Below are positions 51,230 to 62,689 of a DNA stretch of 64,000 nt, piece after piece; positions within the stretch are counted from its first letter, which is position 1; every line of letters begins with the position of its first letter. This stretch comes from Oreohelix idahoensis. Taxonomy: Eukaryota > Mollusca > Gastropoda > Stylommatophora > Oreohelicidae. The stretch is from positions 434,001 to 498,000 of the forward strand of contig JAMPIV010008531.1 in assembly GCA_024509875.1 (NCBI GenBank). The letters run 5' to 3'. A program made the translations under genes and the position numbers. The notes beneath the pieces were generated by a model. The model did not search any database and was not told the DNA's origin. It was given only the letters and a program-made list of their open reading frames with translations.

Positions 51230-52500
51230 TATGGAGAATGGAACCCACCCCTGCAGCTGGTTCATTTGCAGGAAGCCTGCACCAAGCAATCATATGCACG
51301 TGCATTCTTTTGGGTAGAGGTAACAACATATAGTATTATGTCAGTTTTCTTATCAGAAACAGGAACATACAAAGTAGAACACTTCATCACCTTTACTGCA
51401 GCTCTGATTGCTTATCCCATTAGTCCACAAAAGATTGTATTAATTTTTGTTGTAGAACTCGGTAACACTTTTTTATGTATTTTATTTTTTTCCACTGATA
51501 TTGTAATCTCTGGTTGTGACCAAGTTTGGCTTTAATTTTTTTTTTTCAGCTGATCCAGTGTTCAGTACTTAAGGCATCTTGTTAATGACCTTATTGTCTA
51601 TGCATGAAGTTCTCTTGTACAGAATCTAGTGCATGTCCATGAAGATAGATGGCTATTGTATAAATATATATAAAACTGGGATAATCATGGACAGGGATCA
51701 GAGAATACAATAAAAACAGCAGTAAAGTAATTTTTTACTGAATGCCAGAAATTAATATGCCAGAATGGGTGAGGTGAGCAGCAACAGGTAACTTGGAAAA
51801 CCAGAACGGAGAATGGTCTCTGCTTTTTAATCAAGATAAAGTTTCTGGGTTTGCAGCCAGTTAGTGTCATGCTCCAGTCTACCCAGCTATAAATGGGTAC
51901 CTAACTCTGCTCTTGTGTTAGGGAAAACAAATGCAACGAGGAAGGGAACAAGCCACTCCACCTCATAAAGCTGAGGTCTAATATAGTGAAGTCTCTAACA
52001 CTTCGCTCGCTGCCCATCGGCACTGTCTGCTATGGTTATGCTCTAGAAAGAAGAAAGTACTGGTGCACACACCAACATCTCACACTCTGCCACAAGTCTG
52101 CAGCTTGTATTCTCTGTAATGAATGTTGTTCTTGTAGTAACTAATCACATATATTGTGTTACTTTTGAGGAAACAAAGAATAAGGAAATTGTGTTGTTTT
52201 AAAGGGAAAAATGATGGTACACTAATATAGAACATCACTTAACAGAAATGTATCAATTCTATGAAGCATGGTGGCAAATGTTCCATGTGGTTCTCAGTTC
52301 TCAGGGGTCTCTGAAGAGACAAACATAATGAAATTACTACACCCTCAGGCTTGATGTACCATGTGACTAATATGAGATTGTGTGGTGAGGCTGGCAACTT
52401 CATCGTGTGAAACAAATTGCCACAAAAGCATGTGACTGCTTGATGCAGGCTTCCTGTAAAGGGACCAGCTCCAGTCGTAGCTGCATGCTCTGTAATGGAA
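51230..52500. mobile_element. Foldback-type element with inverted arms
   Basis: The left arm (51236-51300, CCCCTGCAGCTGGTTCATTT, GCAGGAAGCCTGCACCAAGC) pairs with the right arm (52435-52495, GCTTGATGCAGGCTTCCTG, GGGACCAGCTCCAGTCG). It is the same family as 33040-34030, with single arms at 6600-6730 and 55535-55625. It starts 30 bases after the host poly(A) signal. A SINE lies inside. Confidence 0.6.
51810..52036 (+). mobile_element. tRNA-derived SINE
   Basis: TTCTGGGTTTGCAGCC, CTATAAATGGGTACCT, AAGGGAACAAGCCACTCC and AAGTCTCTAACACTTCGC match the SINE at 151-402 in order. The head is eroded. Confidence 0.6.
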
Positions 52501-52744
52501 AATGATGATGATTTTGGCTGGCTGAAATATCTGATGTCATTGTTGGAGGGGGAGGATCAGATAAAATATAACTACTGCTACCGTCAGGCATTAAGACCTG
52601 ACTTATGTAAGGCCCTGCATCCTCATCGTGTAAAATGCATTGCTACAGAAATCACTACTACAAGAGCTCATGACGTGCAGAGGCCCAAGCTGCTAGATGT
52701 AGTGGTAGCCCCTGGCTTCATAAGGAAGCTATATTTTCTGCTGC

Positions 52745-52945
52745 TGTAATATATGTTTAAGGCAGTACTTGTTCTGCAATCCACAGGGAAAGAGAGGCAG
52801 AGGTAGACCAAAAAACACATGGAGAAGAGAACTGGATAAAAACATGGACATAACTTGAGCGGATGGCACAGGACAGGAAGACTTGGCATGTGTTTGTTGA
52901 AGGCCTATGCTCCTTGGGGAGCTAAAGGGTATTGAATTGAATATA
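52745..52945 (+). mobile_element. LINE 3'-terminal fragment
   Basis: Plus-strand copy of the 3' end of the 25394-30410 family: GGAAAGAGAGGCAGAGGTAG (GKERQR, from GKRxRGRPK), AACACATGGAGAAGAGAACT, and the end GGGGAGCTAAAGGGTATTG. Confidence 0.72.
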
Positions 52946-53819
52946 TGTTTAGTGTCTATAAACATTTTGCTATCAGATTAAGTTTTCATATCATCTTGGT
53001 CTGACCAGTTGTTCATTGCCATTTTTTCCCCCCAAATTCAGTGTTTCCCAGACTTACAGTAATCTCATACCTCTTACGAGAATTTAGTCTAACCTGCGTA
53101 CTCTTCTCTTGTCTTAAATTTTAATGAATTGTTTTCTGCAGTTAAAATAAGTATGATGAAGTGAAATGAAAAACTGTGCCACGTGACCCTTGAACTCCTT
53201 TCTCTAACCCTCAGGAGTAAACGTTTCACACTTTGGGAAACACTGCCCTAATTAATAGAACCTGTTTCTTAAAGAACTGTAAAAATACATGCAAGCTAGG
53301 AATAAATGGGATCAATAATATACTAATAATAGTATTAAAGCTTTATAATTAATGGGCATTATGGGCCTTTAATTATCTAAGAAGACTTAGAACTCATACA
53401 TGAATGTGTAGTTAAAGGGTGTTTTTAGAGCTCTTATACATAAATGTGTAGTTTAAGGGTGTCAGCAAAGACAGAAACCAAGATGTTTTTGTGATTGTAC
53501 TTGAAAAATGTCAAACAAACAATTTATGCCAGGTGTTTTTGGGCATAATGGCCATACAAAAATAAATGACTTTCCTTCCTGAACCTTCTAGCCAAGCTGA
53601 TAAGCAGTAAGCCCTAGCAAGGACAATGGTCAAAACAGGAGGTGGATTGGACTTACAGAGAGGCATAGAGAAAAATAGTTGACTTTGAGGCATGTGGAGA
53701 TCTTTGAGAAAGGACTGCAAGGGAAAAAAAACAAAGTGGGAGACAAGTGCAGCATCAGACTGGTTGGAAAGCTTTATTATCTTCATAAAAGCATAACTAT
53801 GACTGGTAATGATAAATGA
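52946..53819. other. Intergenic, no recognised feature
   Basis: AT-rich sequence with a short direct repeat (TACATGAATGTGTAGTTAAAG and TACATAAATGTGTAGTTTAA near 53395-53455). No gene was recognised. Confidence 0.5.
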
Positions 53820-54628
53820 CAGTTATCTTCTAAGACCATCTTTGAACAGTAAGCTCATGGACAACTCAGCAGTTAATGATGGTAATGTTTTAAGACCATC
53901 TTTGAACAGTAAGCTCATGGACAGCTCAGCTGTTAATGATGGTAATGTTCTAAGACCATCTTTGAACAGTAAGCTCATGGACAGCTCAGCTGTTAATAAT
54001 GGTAATGTTCTAAGACCATCTTTGAACAGTAAGCTCATGGACAGCTGAGCAGTTAATGATGGTAATGTTTTAAGACCACCTTTGAACAGTAATCTCATGA
54101 ACAGCTCAGCAATTAATGATGAACGATGGTAATGTTCTAAGACCATCTTTGAACAATAAGCTCATGGACAGCTCAGCAATGAATGATGTTAATGTTCTAA
54201 GACCATCTTTGAACAGTAAGCTCATAGACAGCTCAGTTGTTAATGATGAATGATGGTAATGTTCTAAGACCATCTTGGAACAGTAAGCTTATGGACAGCT
54301 CAGCTGTTAATGATGAATGATGGTAATGTTCTAAGATCATCTTGGAACAGTAAGCTTATGGACAGCTCAGCAATTAGTGATGGGTGATGTTCTAAGACCA
54401 TCTTTGAATAGTAAACTCATGGACAGCTCAGCAATTAATGATGAATGGTGGTAATTTTCTCAGACCATCTTTGAACAATAAGCTCATGGAGAGCTCAGCT
54501 GTTAATGATGAATGATGGTAATGTTCTAAGACCATCTTTGAGCTATAAGCTCATGGACAGCTCAGCTGTTAATGATGAATGATCGTAATGTTCTAAGACC
54601 ATCTTTGAACAGTACATACATGGACAAG
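53820..54628 (+). repeat. 60-68-bp minisatellite array, about 12 units
   Basis: Unit TTCTAAGACCATCTTTGAAC, AGTAAGCTCATGGACAGCTC, AGCTGTTAATGATGGTAAT. The first four units are exactly 60 bases and keep a frame (LRPSLNSKLMDSSAVND). Later units gain GAATGATG and become 66-68 bases. I see no sign that it is translated. Confidence 0.9.
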
Positions 54629-55534
54629 AGATATTTGTTTTAGTATGTAGCAACTTTTTTTATTTCCAAGTATTGCACTGCCTGGCACAAGTATTTCAAC
54701 AATATTAAAGCAAGTTGGCCAGAAACTTGAGCTAACTAAGACCTCATGATGATTGAATCCTAAAATGTCCGAAAGTTAAAATTGTTATAATAGTGAGTCT
54801 TCAGAATGATTGAAAACCTTTTCATAGAGTGCATGACATGTTTAAATGTGTATAATTTTACAGTATTTGCCAATGAAATTGCTAGTGATATCCTGATTTG
54901 TCTGGTCAGGTCTGTCTACATAACTTAAAATTGTCTTTACACCCACCCCCATGATCTTCAAAGATAAAGATCGCTAAAGAGTAATAGGAGTGAGAAGTGG
55001 GTCTCTGTAGGTAAAGGTAGTTAGTAACCCAGACATTCCATTTTTTCAATGAAGTTCTAATCTTTTAAATTGTTATGTCAGCTAGTGAAAATGATTGCAA
55101 GAGAGACAAACACAGATATCATCGCGCTGTATTCATGTGTATATATATATATATATAACTTTTAGGAGGAGGTACTGAGTATGTATTGTTTTCTTCAGAA
55201 TCAAGCATCTGCATATATTGTATAGTTGTGAAGAGATTTCTGTGCATGATTTTAATTTAAAACAAGAACCAGATGGTGTGTAGAAGTCCAGTCATTTTAT
55301 ATTTGTACTTTTAATGAAATTGACAACAGAGCAATGTGGCCAAAAACCATTAGCTTAATTACTTGCATTTTTGATTATGCAAGAGCAACAGTGCTAGCTT
55401 TATTGTTGAACAGTAAAGTCTGCTAACACTGTTCCCAAGAAATGTGTTTCATTCTTTCTTTGTCTTGACTTGTGACAAATGTTTTGTTCTTTTGTTTCAC
55501 TGTTACTGTCATAACAAATCATTTCCCATTTCAA
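54629..55534. other. Intergenic, no recognised feature
   Basis: It contains a short (TA)n run at 55138-55157. No gene motifs. Confidence 0.5.
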
Positions 55535-55625
55535 TCCTTACGGAGCATAGAACCACCACTGTAGTTGGTTGTCTTCCAGGTAGAGCCTGTGTTAAAGTAT
55601 TCATGTGCTCTTGTAGTCATGGTTT
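55535..55625 (+). repeat. Single arm of the foldback repeat family
   Basis: It matches the left arm at 33040-33110 (GGAGCATAGAACCACCACTG, AAAGTATTCATG). Confidence 0.55.
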
Positions 55626-55859
55626 CTCATGGAATACTTGAAAACACAAAACTTAACATCACCATCACTAGAAATTGACCTATCCAGGGAGCTACACAAC
55701 ATAATTACATTTTATTTCACCAAAACAAGAATTAACAAATACCTACCAGAACAAATAAGAATGAAAAAGACAAAACATTTGAAAATAAATATTCCTCACA
55801 TAATATCAATACACCTCATCAACAAATGTCCAGTAGATACTATTAAGATAGTGTCAATT

Positions 55860-56155
55860 GCTGTCACGGGTTGCCTCCCCTTGCTCTGCAGTAATGGTCT
55901 AACAGAGGCCCAAAACCTAGAGTATCTAATGTGGGTCTTCAAAGATGTCTACCTTCACACAATATTACTCTTGGTAGAGTTAGGATAATGATGCTTATAC
56001 CTCGAGGGGGTATTCACAAGATATTTCAGAAGTCAAGAACAATGCTGAGCATGTTAACTTTTTATCTGACTTGTGAGGATGTATATTGTATGATTTAGCT
56101 CGTTCAAGCCCCCAGCTGATTTAATTCAGCGAAATTCCTCTTATTATTATTATTA
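55860..56155 (-). repeat. Dispersed SINE-like repeat, copy 1
   Basis: It is colinear with 61715-62000: TTGCCTCCCC..GCTCTGCAGTA, GGTGTCTAC/GATGTCTACCTTC, CAAGATTACTCTTGG-like, and GTTCAAGCCCCCAGCTG near the end. The last block, read on the minus strand, looks like a B-box region (GGGGGCTTGAAC). It ends in (ATT)n. Confidence 0.55.
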
Positions 56156-56159
56156 TTGT

Positions 56160-59027
56160 TCTTAATGGCTCTTCAGATGTAGATATAACTATATATATTA
56201 AAATCCTGATTCACGCTTGTGCAGTTCGCTCTGTAATAATTAATTCAACTATGACTTTGTCAAAATCAACATATACAAATGTAATGATCAATTACTTTGA
56301 AACAAATGTAAATAAATATGACTGATGATTATAAAAAAATAGATTTGGTCATTGAAACTCAGTTTTAGGATTGGAATACAGTTCTTTAGTTTTGGCCTGT
56401 TAAAAATGGGACTTGCCAAAATGTTGAAGTGCTGAAGCTGCTTTTCCGTAGATTCATCTCTGTAGTTAGGGGCACATTTCCAGATCAGTTCAGGAAGTAA
56501 CCTCTCCTGGTCAAGGCAAGAATCTTCAAGTGTCGATCTCAAGCTTCGAATCACAGTCTAGTATAGTAGTAGCACAGCAAATGGTCTCTGCGGGTCGTAC
56601 CACAAATAGTCGGGTCGCCTTGTACTGGTACCACAAACTTTAGAGGGAATAAAAGAACAAACTCCACTGCTAAATATTTGTTTTCCTGATGTTAATCAGG
56701 TGCCTGTTCCTGCTGTCCATCAGCCATTTGTTTTCTCAGATCTTTTACTCTCCCTGAGCATATATCGTATCACTCAGGGCATGTGATGAAAAATCACCAG
56801 TAGGTCAGTTAATTTAAGGAAAAATTTGTGACTGGTCAGTGGCAGTGGCTTGTGCCTGAAGCAACATATTAAGTTTACATACATTCACAAAATGATAATA
56901 TACATCTATGCACAGGTTGATGTAATCATCACTCACTCCCTGCTCCACTCAGAGTCTGGGGTTACCTCTGCTTTTGGTTCTTCCATGAGAACTAGCATAA
57001 AGCAATTACCAGCGCTCGCTGTGATGGTTCAAGAATGTATCCTTTTCACATGCTGAGGTTGCCAGCCTAGTATGAATCTTTAATACCACTAGCAGTATAA
57101 ACGTGTCAAATTCACAGCATAAGATTTATGTTTACAATTTACCCCAATAGGGATGATAGATTTCTTGTCAGTAGAATAGTCTTGGCAACTTAACACAGAT
57201 GCCTCGAACACAGGTCTGGGGTATTATTTCTATTTCAGAATCCCTCTGTGACTTGTGAGTAGTAGAATTACAGCTTCCGTATTAATATTGGCGAGTTTCT
57301 ACTGATGTACAGAGATGCTCTTAATACGTTTTTGTGTGTCTGGTCCTATAAATTCAGAATCCAACTGTATTCTTTTCTGTGGCAAGGTCCGAGCTGTCTA
57401 TGTTGACAATTTATGGAATGCAGTGCCGTATGTCAAACTTTTTCTATGTTATATCGTAGGTTCCTGGCCCACGCTTCCACCTGGCATTTTCGACAAACTC
57501 CCAATCATAGCAATTGTTTATTCATGCCTCAAATGTCAGCCAATACATTCAAAGTACCTGTTATGACAACTTTTCCTCATGTAATATTTTCCTTGACTCA
57601 TGCATTTGAAAAATTCAAACAGTCATCGTCCATATATGGAGTTGTGATATCCGTAAAATGTTGTCAAAGTTTACTTATATCACACTTCCTGCTCACTCTT
57701 CCAAATGTCTTCCAAGATTGCATTTATCTATAATCACTTGTCCCTAACAGTCGAGTCGGAAGTGATTATGCAAACTTAAGCAAACACTTCATGCTCGCAT
57801 CTACCTGGAGTCAATGTGGTATTAACACGTTTAGTGATTCAATTAATCTCCCAGGGATAGGCGATATCTGGACAAAAGACGTGAAGTGTGACACATGGAA
57901 ACAATGACCCTAGTACGGAGTTCTGTGCATCGAAAATGAGAAATAATAGATAGGTGAGAGAGAGGAAAATTGAACGGTCCAATTCCGTGACATTTGCGAT
58001 ACAAAAGATACAGTAAAACAAAGCCCTCAGAATTTAAAAGGGTAAAGAGAGATACACCTAGGAAGCTGGAAGAGGATACACCATAAACACTACAGTCATT
58101 TGGCAACGCCGTAACAAACGGCAGAGAAATACTAATAGCCTGGAAGCACCAACACGAGAAAAACAATTAATATGCGGTATAGAATAAAGAACACTATATT
58201 CTCAAATTATAACCTACGAGGTTGAACTGAGTATCCCATTCATAAGACAACACACGTTTTCACATGCATTGACCAAACACCAAACCAAATAGATTTTTTT
58301 AAAACTCGATTATAAGAGAGGGAACTTCGAAGCAGATAAATGGTGCATGAATAGATCATTGGGGGGGACTAGCTAGTTTATAAATAGAACAATTATTTAA
58401 CATGTGACGTGATTGGCCCAAATGTAGGTCGGGTTAAGAAATCGTGTTTGAACATTTTTCCTGAGTCAAATATTAAAATCAGATATTTCCGAAGCTGTAT
58501 CTGACGTGTGACTGAATGGACTGTTACAGTTAGACGAACCACGTGACTACTCATTTTTTGTTTGTTATTGGGGTTCGGGCTGCACCTGGTTGGAAATCGG
58601 AAATTCTTCTCGAGTCAAATATAGTTTTTGACTGATACCTCTTAAATGTTTTTACTAAATGTCCCCTGGCTGGATCTTTACTGTTAGCTTTTAACGACAG
58701 CCATATGGGATACTTTATCTGTTGTACGCAAACAGTTGGCGGGATTTCCCCGCTGCACAAGGAAGATGTCCTAGTTTATAACTAGGGAGCATAAGAAATG
58801 GACAGAAAATAACAGATTTTATCTAGGCTAGCTTTTCGTGACTTTTCCTTGTCTTTTGTTTATTTATTAATTTATTTTTTTGCGGTGTGGTTAATGTTCA
58901 GACGCTCAGGACTAAGGTATCTGTTTTACATAGGACAGTATTAAGTGCCCTAAACATTTGTGTTAATTTTTTTTAAATTCCATTAATGATGTTCACCAAT
59001 TTTTGTTCACGTATAATTATTTGAAAA
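56160..59027. other. Intergenic, no recognised feature
   Basis: Only short frames. I found no convincing exon, TIR or LINE motif. Confidence 0.45.
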
Positions 59028-59060
59028 GGGGGGGGGGTAGGGGGGGGGGGTGGGGGGGGC
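59028..59060 (+). repeat. G-run cluster (possible G-quadruplex)
   Basis: Three runs of 8-10 G separated by TA and T. It lies 110 bases before the orphan open segment at 59174. Confidence 0.8.
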
Positions 59061-59173
59061 TCGGGTCCAAGTCTATATCACATGTAGGGGTATGACGCGT
59101 TGATGTCTATACGGATTTCCTTCCTTTTTTTTCACTTCATCCAAGGTCTAATTATCTTTTTTTTCCATGAAAG

Positions 59174-59653
59174 GAACGACCACTGCGGAGTCTTGGTCTA
59201 AGCATAGCTTCTCATACTCAAGACCCGTTGTGCGTGGTGAAGAGCCAGCCTCAGGCCAAACACAACGAATTTAAAGGAGCAAACCTCGATAATAAACCAA
59301 GTATGCTATCACTATACATTCCAACTGTAGTTGGAAAGGAGTCAGAACAGTTGCTGAACAGGCCCAAGGTGTGGGAACCAATATGCGATGCTCTCTGGCG
59401 ATGGAAACCCATTCTGAAGACAGAGACTCACGACGTTCCGATCCTTTGCTTTGAATTTTTAAACCCAGAGATCATGGCGTTATCTCCAGCAGGCGATTCG
59501 GTGGCGGAAAATGAGCACTTTGAACACTACCTTGGCCACGTGTCTCCAGGAGACGCAGAATCCTCCAACTTATCTTCCATAGTGATAGGACTGTGCATTT
59601 CTGGCTTCTTCAAGGGGTGGAGTAGAAAATTCACAGGCACCTCAGCGTTATAA
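59174..59653 (+). CDS. Orphan exon-like open segment, unknown protein
   Basis: After a T-rich tract and a possible acceptor (CCATGAAAG) there are 159 codons open to TAA at 59651-59653. It starts ERPLRSLGLSIASHTQDPLC and contains MLSLYIPTVVGKESEQLL, VWEPICDALWRWKPILKTET and PILCFEFLNPEIMALSP, ending KFTGTSAL. Composition is balanced, with conserved-looking Trp and Cys residues, and it has no similarity to the repeats here. There is no ATG near the start, so it would be a terminal exon. It does not continue the TASOR-like frame: joining after 51140 gives an early stop. The first usable internal ATG gives about 110 residues. I do not recognise the product, and a transposon origin cannot be excluded. 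Confidence 0.4.
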   Translation, partial: ERPLRSLGLSIASHTQDPLCVVKSQPQAKHNEFKGANLDNKPSMLSLYIPTVVGKESEQLLNRPKVWEPICDALWRWKPILKTETHDVPILCFEFLNPEIMALSPAGDSVAENEHFEHYLGHVSPGDAESSNLSSIVIGLCISGFFKGWSRKFTGTSAL

Positions 59654-61404
59654 TACAAACTCATTTCAGAGTTGCATATTTCAGAGTTTTAGATACATTA
59701 ATATTAAGTACCTGAAACATTTCTCTCATCTCATGTTTGTTTCATTAGTGATATTCACGACTGCAAGTTTTGTAACTTCTGCATTAAACATCGATTTTGT
59801 TCACATTTCTTCTTCTCTCTTATCACTTTAAGCCGCTCTCTTGCTGGTGCTCATTTTCCGAGATATAAAATTACCAACAGCTAAACTTTGTAGTTGAGTG
59901 ACAATTGTAGAAACCCAAAAGCGCGTTGAAAGAAGGTTTAATATTTTCGATAGACATGTTCATACATATTTATATGTAGTCAAAACGCATGCTAATAATA
60001 TTTCCTGATCGACAAATAATGCATAGTCGAGACTGGGGTTTCCAACAGTTGTGTTCACACACACACACACACACACCCATGTCACAAGGCATTGTGAGGT
60101 ATGTCTCGAAATTTCTATTTTTGTTTTTAAAATTTTCCCTTTTTAAAATAATTAAAATAAATAAAAACAACAACAACAAAAACACTATTCCTACCAGTAA
60201 AGTAACTATAATTGTTGTGCTCTAAAATCTCACAGGTTTGGTAAAGTATCTTATCGTTAAAAAAAAAAAGATTGACAATCCCTGATCTAGGATATCCTGC
60301 TGTTATGGCAGAAATAAAAATAAAGGCCATAGATTAAGAAGCTGTAAAAGTCGCCCCAAAGGATTACCTAGAATTTAGCATCAACGTACGCGGAATAATT
60401 ATTAAGAGGACAAAAAATGATATATCTACCAACCTGGGCCCATTCATAACATGTTAAGACGCTGGGAAAACAGCGTTCCAGAAAATATAAGCATCATTTG
60501 CAACAAATCTGTGTCAACGAAAATGCTGTATAAGAAAGAGAGTTCTTCATTGTGTATGTTGACCCTATACTTTTAATAGGTAGAGGATACTGGACAGTCA
60601 ATAAACAAACAAGATAACGAAAAACCACAGAATGCGATATTACAGAACAATGTTAAAAATCCCGTGGACAGCCAAAAAATAACAAAAACAACAACAAAAC
60701 AAATAAACAAACTAACTAACAAAAGTGTCCTAAAAGGAATAATCTCGAAACCAAGCAGTGCACTTGAACACGTTGTGAGAAGAGGACACCGAGTATAACT
60801 GTTGTGACAAGAGCCATAATTTAGTCTGCCCGCCATGAAATGCTATTTTTGAGAAAGAACGCAAATAATAATTACAAAGCATATTCCCTCATTAGAGAAT
60901 AGCTTTTATCAGTAAAGCCATGTTCCTTCAACAAAGTCCCAAAACTTGCAACTTTTTTTCATTGCACAATTATGCTCGCGCCAACTGAAAGAATGCTTAT
61001 TTTGTTCACATCCTTAATGGCGGATATTTGATTTTTGGACATAGTTTCTTGATTTCCCCCATCTACATTACCGGTGGGAATGAATAAGTATCTTACATGC
61101 ATATTTAACCGTAGATCATGAATGCAGTTCGTTGCATTTGCAGTAATTCGGCCGATTTAGTCGCCCAAGTCTATACGCCATTAAATAATGATTCGGAGAC
61201 GAAGTAACAGAAGGTTTATTATGGATTTTTGTTGCGTGCGTTTTGTTTAAATACTCGCCAAGTTACGATTTTAAGAGATGTTTACAAAACGTGTGATAAA
61301 GCAGTTGTTAATTAATTATTCACATTTCAGCCCGTTGGTTTTTTCCACTTCTCCCCTTTGCCATTTTTGACGCGTTGCTCCATAGCTACATAACTAGTAC
61401 ATCC
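59654..61404. other. Intergenic, no recognised feature
   Basis: It holds a (CA)n run at 60056-60076 and A/T runs. No gene was recognised. Confidence 0.5.
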
Positions 61405-61668
61405 AGATTTTTTATTTTTTTTCTCTTAACCAGCGGCACTTGGGCTTTCAGCCCTTCGGCCCAATGACATGTCATTGCGAGGCTGGGGAACCTGAGGACT
61501 TTCCTTCCCATCCACAGAGGGTTTATCACAGGAGCCGTTCAGGCTATTCAGTCAAATTTCCGGCCGTAAACATTTCTTCAAATGCTGACGCCCGTGTTTG
61601 AACCATGAACACCTGGTCGCCAGTACAACGCCGAAGCCATTAAACCAGCGCGGCTCCCAGTACATCCA
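61405..61668 (-). mobile_element. tRNA-derived SINE, second family
   Basis: Minus strand from 61668: GGGAGCCGCGCTGGTTTAAT (A box), ATGGTTCAAACACGGGCG (B box), then a core with GGATGGGAAGGAAAGTCC and CCTCGCAATGACATGTC, and a poly-A end read TTTTTTATTTTTTTTC on the plus strand. Confidence 0.75.
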
Positions 61669-61714
61669 GATAAATGACCACAGCAGAATTGATTCCGTTA
61701 TGTGAGTATGCAGC

Positions 61715-62005
61715 ATTGTCACGGATTGCCTCCCCTGCTTTGCAGTAGTGGTCTACCAGTGGCCAAAACTCAAGAGTATCTAAAATTGGTCGTCAAAGGT
61801 GTCTACATTCGCACAAGATTACTCTTGGCAGAGTTGTAGATAGAAGGGTAAAGACTCTGTCAAGAACAATGCTGTATTGGCTGAGCAATTGTTAACTTAT
61901 TATCGGTCCGCCGCCTTTTATGAAAAATTAAAACAATGGTTGTAGCCCGTTCAAGCCCCCAGCTGGTGTAAATCCAGCGAAATTCCCTTTTTATAAGAAT
62001 TAGCT
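61715..62005 (-). repeat. Dispersed SINE-like repeat, copy 2
   Basis: Same family as 55860-56155. The shared block GTTCAAGCCCCCAGCTG lies near 61952. Confidence 0.55.
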
Positions 62006-62044
62006 CTATAGATCTAAATGTATGTCTAAATGTATGTATATATA

Positions 62045-62643
62045 CCACTGGACAAAAGTTAAGGGCCGCCATTCAGTTTAGACAAGGTTTATATAATTGA
62101 TTGGCAAACTGTAAAGACAAGTGAAAATGTCATTAAAACTGAGCTCAGAGAAATGTGTATACATTTCTGTGTGCACTAGGTTAATTTTTTTTAAATGTCC
62201 AAAAACTGGGTCACTTTAACCCGCACGTGAAAACTGCCACTGTTTGCTGCAAAAAACTCGTGGTTTTTGCAACACGCCCCACTAGTTCAAAGGGTGAAAA
62301 AGTGAGTTGAATTTGAATGCACGTGGAAAATGATCATCGGTAAAGAGTGTTCACCGTTGGTATGCAATAAATCAGTATGACAAGTGGTCGAAATGATCAC
62401 TGCATTAGCCATGCCACCAAGGAGAAGTCTCAGCACTGTAGACCGTGGTCGAGCCATGGCATGGACTCAGGATGGTCAATCTGTTCGTCATGTTGCAAGA
62501 CGTTTAGCAGTGTCCCACTCTACCATTCAGAGACTTCTTGAGAGATTTCAAGCTACCGGACATTTGGAAAATCGACCCTGCTCAGGAAGAATTATATAAA
62601 CCTTGTCTAAACTGAATGGCGGCCCTTAACCTTCGTCCAGTAG
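62045..62643 (+). mobile_element. Tc1-derived non-autonomous element with long TIRs
   Basis: The inverted ends share GTTAAGGGCCGCCATTCAGT and TTAGACAAGGTTTATATAAT, giving arms of over 50 bases, flanked by TA (62043-62044 and 62644-62645). It is 599 bases long. It keeps only the N-terminal transposase HTH (RRSLSTVDRGRAMAWTQDGQ, HVARRLAVSHSTIQRLLERF) from about 62399, with the catalytic domain deleted. Confidence 0.9.
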
Positions 62644-62689
62644 TATATATTAAAATAGTCTTCCTCATACGTTGCTTTTGTGGTAAAGT

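Noticed and set aside
51140..59174. Splice from a GTAGTA just before the TASOR-like stop to the open segment at 59174
   Set aside because: The phase gives a stop after about eight codons, and the donor is weak.
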